Below, piece by piece: positions 59,304-64,000 of a stretch of 64,000 nucleotides of DNA. Source of the stretch: Chrysemys picta bellii (Eukaryota > Chordata > Testudines > Emydidae); contig NC_088800.1 of NCBI RefSeq assembly GCF_011386835.1, forward strand, positions 80,850,981 to 80,914,980, in the 5' to 3' direction. The notes under the pieces are model-generated. The model was given only the letters and a program-made list of their open reading frames with translations. It ran no database searches and was not told where the DNA came from. The position numbers and the translations under genes are program-made. How positions within the stretch are numbered: position 1 is the first letter of the stretch; each line of letters begins with the position of its first letter.

Positions 59304-59703
59304 CTTCTCAAAACACAAGAACTAGGGGCCACCAAATGAAATTAATAGGCAGCAGGTTTAAAACAAACAAAAGGAAGTCTTTTTTCACACAGCACACAGT
59401 CAACATGTGGAACTCCTTGTCAGAGGATGTTGTGAAGGCCAAGACTATAATAGGGTTCAAAAAAGAACTAGATAAGTTCCTGGAGGATAGGTTCATCAAT
59501 GGCTATTATCCAGGAAGGGCAGAGATGGTGTCGCTAGCCTCTGTTTGCCAGAAGCTGGGAATGGGCGACAGGGGATGGATCACTTCATGATTACCTGTTC
59601 TGGTCATTCCTTCTGGGGCACCTGACATTGGCCACTATCAGAAGACAGGATACTGGGCTAGATGGACCTTTGGTCTGATCTAGTATGGCCGTTCTTATGT
59701 TCT

Positions 59704-60729
59704 CCTCTGCTGACAAATGACCCTTCCCAGCTGTCCGATGCCCTGCTCTTCTCTTCACTGACTCTTCCACCACTGTCACACCTGTTCCTCATAGACAAAG
59801 AAAATTGCTTGACCTGTCTCACCTTTCCTTTCCTCTCCTCGCCATGACCTCGGGAGCAGACTTGGCATTTCTGATGGTGCCAGGAGCTTAATGTTATAGC
59901 CGGGGAAGCTCTTCTGCACCAGCTGTTGAGGAATGGGAGCCGATAAGAACGGATTGGAACCGGAATCTTGTGTAGGCTAATCGCCCGCAAAGGGACTCAG
60001 GACCATTCTGCTCTGTGGAGACAGTGTTCCTGAAAAACCTTGCCTGGGAACATCCGGGGCACTCAGAGACCTGTCACATCCCTCTATGACGAGTGTTGGG
60101 TTCTTTTGTCCCTTCTCCAATAGCGAAGCCTGGATGGGCAGGAAGGAATGCAATGGAGTGATCAGTCAGTGATCACTGTAGTGATTAGTTAAGATCCAAG
60201 CAAGCCTCCAGAGTGCAGCTATTAAAGGGAAGGATTCTCCCCATCCCAGCAAAGCCTCCTGAAGGAGGAATCACCTCCTAACGGCTCGAGGGAGTCTCAC
60301 CCCAAGAGGGAATGAAGAAAAGCTTCTGGGGGGCCTGCCAGATCTGGTCTAGTCCCATGAGTTCCAGGCAATGCCGGGCAAGTCTGATGGGAGGAATGTG
60401 ATGTTGGATTTTATATGCACAGCTCACTGGAACCGCTGAGGTCAAGCATAGGGATCCCTGGGGTCCAGATTATTCCCTGGTGTAAGCCCATTGGCTTCAG
60501 TGCAGTGACACGGGGGATGAACTTGGTCCTGGCTCCCTGGGTCCCTGACACCAACACATCTGCCCCACATCCATGCTGAATTCCTCCATCTGCCTTTGCA
60601 TATATTCAGTCCCGCTGGCACACAGCTCTCTGAGCACTGGGACATATCCCTCCCTCCAGCCCCCTGACCCTGGGACAGATCCCTGCACTCCAGCACACAG
60701 AGGGCCTGTTTTCTTATTTCACTGGCCCA
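59704..60729. other. Unrecognised non-coding stretch
   Basis: No gene or named repeat was found between the CR1 end and the first Harbinger element. Confidence 0.35.
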
Positions 60730-61425
60730 GGGCTTGTCTACACTATGAAATTAGGTCGAATTTATTAAAATCGACCTTTAGCCTCCGATTTTACAAAATC
60801 GATGCTGTATGTCCCCACTATGCACATTCCGTCGACGGAGCGCATCCCCACTAGCCTGGGTAGCATCGACTCACGGAGCGATGCACTGTGGGCAGCTATC
60901 CCACAGTTCCTGCTGCCGATTGGAATTCTGGGTTAGGCTCCCAATGCCTGATGGGACAAAAACATTTTTGCGAGGTGTTTTGGTACATATCGTCAGCCTC
61001 CCATGATGCACTTGGCTCCTCCCTCCCTGCCTCCCTCCCTGAAAGCAACGGCAAACAATCATTTTTGCACCTAAGCCTGGGTTACTTGTGCAGACGCCAT
61101 AGCACGGCAAGCATGGACCCCGCTCAGCTGTATGCTGTTGTTGTGAGCGTCACAAACACCTCGCGCATTGTCCTGCGGTATTTGCAGAGCCTAGCCAGGA
61201 GCGGACACATTGGAGCACTCTGGGACACCTCCCGGTGGCCAAACCCGTCGAATTACACTACCCCTAATTCGACCCGGGAAGGTCGACTCTAGCACTATTC
61301 CTCTCATCCAGGTGGAGTACAGGCGTCGATTTGAAAAGCCCTTTAGGGGTACTGTAGACATGCACATTATAAATTCGACCTACCGCGGCGAATGTCGATC
61401 TAACGACGTAGTGTAGACCAGCCCC
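60730..61425 (+). mobile_element. Harbinger element, internally deleted (non-autonomous)
   Basis: The ends are gggcttgtctacactatg and the inverse of ggggctggtctacactacg. The 5' body (60880-61112) aligns with the leader of the autonomous element at 62755-62982: gcactgtgggcagctatccc acagttcc, attggaattctgggt, and ctccctccctgaaagc occur in the same order. A start codon at 61113 opens a frame whose first 26 codons (MDPAQLYAVVVSVTN and onward) parallel the start of the transposase at 62983 (MEPAATIAAVVAALN). The frame then diverges and stops at 61290-61292, followed by the 3' terminal repeat. The catalytic domain is missing. Confidence 0.82.
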
Positions 61426-62020
61426 TATTGTCCCACTCTGGTGAGTCTCTGTTTCCTCTTCTGCTTGTAGTGACTCATCTCCCTCCTGTTGCTCTATTCT
61501 GGGCCCGCTGCAGCCCAGATCTCTCCTCCCCTCATGTTGTTACCTCTCCAGATGACTCATCCTTGAACTCCTCTTTCCCCTGCAGGCTGGCTAGTCTGGA
61601 AAGTTGCCTCAGAATTCAGCCCTCTTGTTTTCAAGGAGGTGCCCATCAAGGTGCCCATGTTCCCAGCCCAGGGTGGCTTTGTCGCAGGATTCATTTACCC
61701 CCACGATCCCCAAGTGCTCATACCTGGTCCCTAGAAGTCTCCTTGTAAAGCACCAGGCAGCACAATACTGCAGTACAGCTCCCCAGTGCACAGCATCTGC
61801 CATGCAAACGGCACCCTGGGACGCCCGCGGAGAGGAGTCGTGTGCAGGAGACGCCAGTCACCTCACGGAATGCCCCCCTGGAAGGCGCACAGCTACTGCC
61901 GTGCTGGGGGCCCGGATACGGACCTGGGCAGAACAGCAGAGGCGCAAAGCCGATCTGAGACAGAGTCGACGGAGCAGAGAGACGCTGGAGAGCTCATTCA
62001 CGAAAACGCGGAAAAAGCAA

Positions 62021-62256
62021 AGAATCAGAGACTCATAGCAATCTTGGGCTGGAAGGGACCTTGAGAGGTCATCTATTCCACCCCCCATGCTGAGGTAGGA
62101 CCAAGTAAACCTTGACCATCCTTGACAGGTGTCTGTCCAGCCTGTTCTTAAAACCCTCCAGTGACAGGGATTCCACAACCTCCCTTGGTAACCTGTCCCA
62201 GTGCTTAACTATTCTTAGAGTTAGCACGGTATCCGTGCTCCCCTTTGCCACACGGT
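62021..62256 (-). mobile_element. CR1 LINE 3' end, antisense
   Basis: The 3' terminus is at 62021 (tgctatgagtctctgattct on the minus strand), preceded by caaggtcccttccagcccaa. The minus-strand frame 62069-62251 carries VKHWDRLPREVVESLSLEGF, the conserved last residues of CR1 ORF2. The copy is 5'-truncated. Confidence 0.85.
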
Positions 62257-62604
62257 CTCTGCTCTAGGGCCACCAGACAAATTCACACACACACACCCCC
62301 AGCAGAGTTCCCAGGAGAAAACTCTGCCTCTTCCTTCCTCAGCTTCCAGTTGAAAGCTATCGAGTGACTCCGGCTGGCGACTAGATTTAAGGGCAGGGCA
62401 AGGGGGCTTTTGGATTCCTGGAGCTACTGTTTCTTCACAGCGACCGGCAGAAGGACTCTAAAGGCAGCTATTGGGCTTTCCACTAGTCTCTCTCTGTGCC
62501 CCTCCCCTCACAGTAAATCTACAGTGATCCCTTAGTGCTCTCCAGATGGGAGAGGCAAGTCTCCCTGAAGGAATCTCCATCACTAGGCTCTTTAAACCCT
62601 TTCA

Positions 62605-64000
62605 GGCCTTGTCTACACTACGAGAGTAGTTCGATTTTACTTGCATCGAATTTTTGTAATCGATATTGCAAAGTCGAACGTGTGTGTCCACACTAAGGAC
62701 AGTAATTCGACTTTGTGCGTCCACACTAACGGTGATAGCGTCGACATTCGAAGCGGTGCACTGTGGTCAGCTATCCCACAGTTCCCGCAGTCCCCTCTGC
62801 CCATTGGAATTCTGGGTGTAGCCGGCAATGCCTTCTGGGTAACAAAATGAGTCGAGGGTGCTTTTGGGAAACTGTCGTCATCCGTCCATCACTCCCGCCC
62901 TCCCTCCCTGAAAGCGCCGGTGGGAAAACAGTTCGCGCGCTTTTCCAGTCATTGACAGCGCGGACGCCACTGTACTCCGAGCATGGAGCCCGCTGCGACC
63001 ATCGCTGCAGTTGTGGCCGCTCTCAACGTTTCGCAGCTTATCATAAAGGTTTCCCTGAGGCAGATGCAGAAAAGTCAGGCGAGGAGGCTACGGCACCGCG
63101 GTGATGTCCTGAAGTCTGAGAGTAGCACAGACCTGTCAGAAAGCAGGCGACCCAGCGCCGAGGACATCACAGTGGCAATGGGTCATGTTGATGCCGTGGA
63201 ACGGCGATTCTGGGCACGGGAGACAAGCACTGAGTGGTGGGACCGCATAGTGCTGCAGGTCTGGGATGAATCCCAGTGGCTGCGAAACTTTCGCATGCGG
63301 AAGGGAACTTTCCTGGAACTTTGTGAGTTGCTGTCCCCTGCCCTGAAGCGCAGTGACACCCGGTTGCGAGCTGCACTGAGTGTACAGAAGCGAGTGGCCA
63401 TAGCCCTGTGGAAGCTTGCAACGCCAGACAGCTACCGGTCAGTCGCGAACCAGTTTGGGGTGGGCAAATCTACCGTGGGGGTTGTTGTGATGCAAGTAGC
63501 GAAGGCAATCGTTGATGTACTGCTGCCAAAGGTAGTGACCCTGGGAAACGTGGAGGCGATCATAGATGGCTTCGCAGCGATGGGATTCCCAAACTGCGGT
63601 GGGGCCATAGATGGAACTCACATCCCTATCCTGGCACCGGACCACCAGGCCACCCAGTACATTAACCGAAAGGGATACTTTTCCATGGTGCTGCAAGCAC
63701 TGGTGGACCACAGGGGACGTTTTACCAACATCTACGTGGGATGGCCGGGCAAGGTTCATGACGCTCGTGTTTTCAGGAACTCTGGTCTGTTTAGACGGCT
63801 GCAACAAGGTATTTACTTCCCGGACCACAAAATAACTGTTGGGGATGTGGAGATGCCTATAGTCATCCTCGGGGACCCAGCCTACCCGCTAATGCCCTGG
63901 CTCATGAAGCCCTATACTGGCGCCCTGGACACTGAAAAAGAACTCTTCAACTACCGGCTGAGCAAGTGCAGAATGGTGGTGGAGTGTGCTTTTGGCCGTC
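62605..64000 (+). mobile_element. Harbinger DNA transposon, apparently autonomous, right end beyond window
   Basis: It begins ggccttgtctacactacgag, the terminal type shared with 60730 and 32567. A leader of about 375 bp follows, with internal inverted ttcgatttt/ tcgaattt themes and the conserved cagctatcccacagttccc block. The transposase frame then runs to the edge of the window. The 3' part, right terminal repeat and target duplication lie outside, so completeness cannot be judged. Confidence 0.85.
62983..64000 (+). CDS. PIF/Harbinger transposase (HARBI1-like nuclease), 3' end beyond window
   Basis: The frame is uninterrupted for 339 codons and still open at the edge. The ATG at 62983 is the first in frame after an upstream TGA at 62953-62955. 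About residues 75-170 form the helical N-terminal region, with a helix-turn-helix-like segment near 147-172 (SYRSVANQFGVGKSTV). The DDE nuclease domain follows. It has the first aspartate at 210 (GAIDGTHIPI), NRKGYFSMVLQALVD, GWPGKVHDARVF, the second aspartate at 298 (ILGDPAYPL) and the glutamate at 334 (VVECAFGR). These are the conserved blocks of PIF/Harbinger transposases, which cut and paste DNA between TIRs into TNA-type 3-bp targets. Domesticated HARBI1 shares the fold, but the TIR-type left end and leader argue for a mobile copy. In known Harbinger elements a separate Myb/SANT-like protein is needed, and none is visible here. Confidence 0.93.
   Translation, partial: MEPAATIAAVVAALNVSQLIIKVSLRQMQKSQARRLRHRGDVLKSESSTDLSESRRPSAEDITVAMGHVDAVERRFWARETSTEWWDRIVLQVWDESQWLRNFRMRKGTFLELCELLSPALKRSDTRLRAALSVQKRVAIALWKLATPDSYRSVANQFGVGKSTVGVVVMQVAKAIVDVLLPKVVTLGNVEAIIDGFAAMGFPNCGGAIDGTHIPILAPDHQATQYINRKGYFSMVLQALVDHRGRFTNIYVGWPGKVHDARVFRNSGLFRRLQQGIYFPDHKITVGDVEMPIVILGDPAYPLMPWLMKPYTGALDTEKELFNYRLSKCRMVVECAFGR

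Larger units (their letters stand above)
58452..59703 (+). mobile_element. CR1-group LINE, split by two later insertions
   Basis: Three blocks (58452-58700, 58931-59040, 59312-59703) are one LINE 3' part in the sense direction. The frame encodes the reverse transcriptase C-terminus: AVKKANRMLGIIKKGID, then SMVRPHLEYCVQIWSP and KRATKMIKGMERL. After the Penelope insertion it continues GLFSLEKR, then an in-frame stop. After the hAT insertion it has RSKTNK-like residues, FFTQHTVNMWNSLSEDVV and a C-terminal tail to 59590. It ends ctagtatggccgttcttatg ttct. The frame is otherwise well preserved, so this copy is fairly young. The 5' part is lost by truncation. Confidence 0.88.

Noticed and set aside
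61428..62064. Frames of 106 and 144 codons between the two Harbinger elements
   Set aside because: No motif was recognised. They partly overlap the antisense CR1 3' end and show no relation to a Harbinger accessory protein.
63167..63835. Minus-strand frames 63167-63421 and 63439-63828 and the plus-strand frame 63611-63835
   Set aside because: They are shadows of the transposase frame, which reads through the same bases with conserved Harbinger motifs.

Overview
This window looks like intergenic or deep-intronic DNA from a turtle (Testudines). I infer this from the repeats: CR1 LINE 3' ends of several subtypes, a Penelope-like element with characteristic inverted arms, short hAT-type elements starting TAGGGTGACCAGAT, Harbinger elements with ends like GGCTTGTCTACACT, and MIR-like SINEs. 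No host exon, tRNA, rRNA or other cellular gene could be supported. Nearly all short open frames read here are chance frames or lie inside repeats.

Layout. From 1 to 19 kb the sequence is mostly unrecognised and is studded with hAT-type non-autonomous elements (933-1152, 2119-2715, 14699-14821, 15443-16644, 17234-17356, 18690-18813), a Penelope insertion (5126-5324) and CR1/L2 scraps. From 19.1 to 20.7 kb lies an antisense solo LTR (TSD ggcta) that contains a later 422-bp hAT insertion with its own 8-bp TSD. From 22 to 41 kb there are MIR-like SINEs, a second solo LTR (31348-32373, TSD ctaat), a three-hairpin Harbinger-like MITE (32567-32850), G-rich hAT elements (36673-37124, 40329-40682) and microsatellites. 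From 41 to 50 kb there are CR1 fragments on both strands, a third LTR (44321-45435), copies of a TTGCCAACTCTC element, and a Penelope fragment that keeps part of the GIY-YIG endonuclease region. From 50 to 60 kb there are MITEs, minisatellites and a CR1 LINE split by a Penelope insertion and a hAT insertion. From 60.7 kb to the end there is an internally deleted Harbinger element and then, running off the right edge, a Harbinger element with an uninterrupted transposase reading frame.

The most notable item is that transposase frame (62983 to 64000, 339 codons, open at the window edge). It keeps all three catalytic acidic residues and has no stop or frameshift. About 1.6 kb upstream lies a related deletion derivative (60730-61425) that retains the homologous first codons. 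Together they look like an autonomous element and a non-autonomous relative. The rest of the window is a readable record of nested transposition, in which many insertions can be ordered by exact target-site duplications (TSDs).
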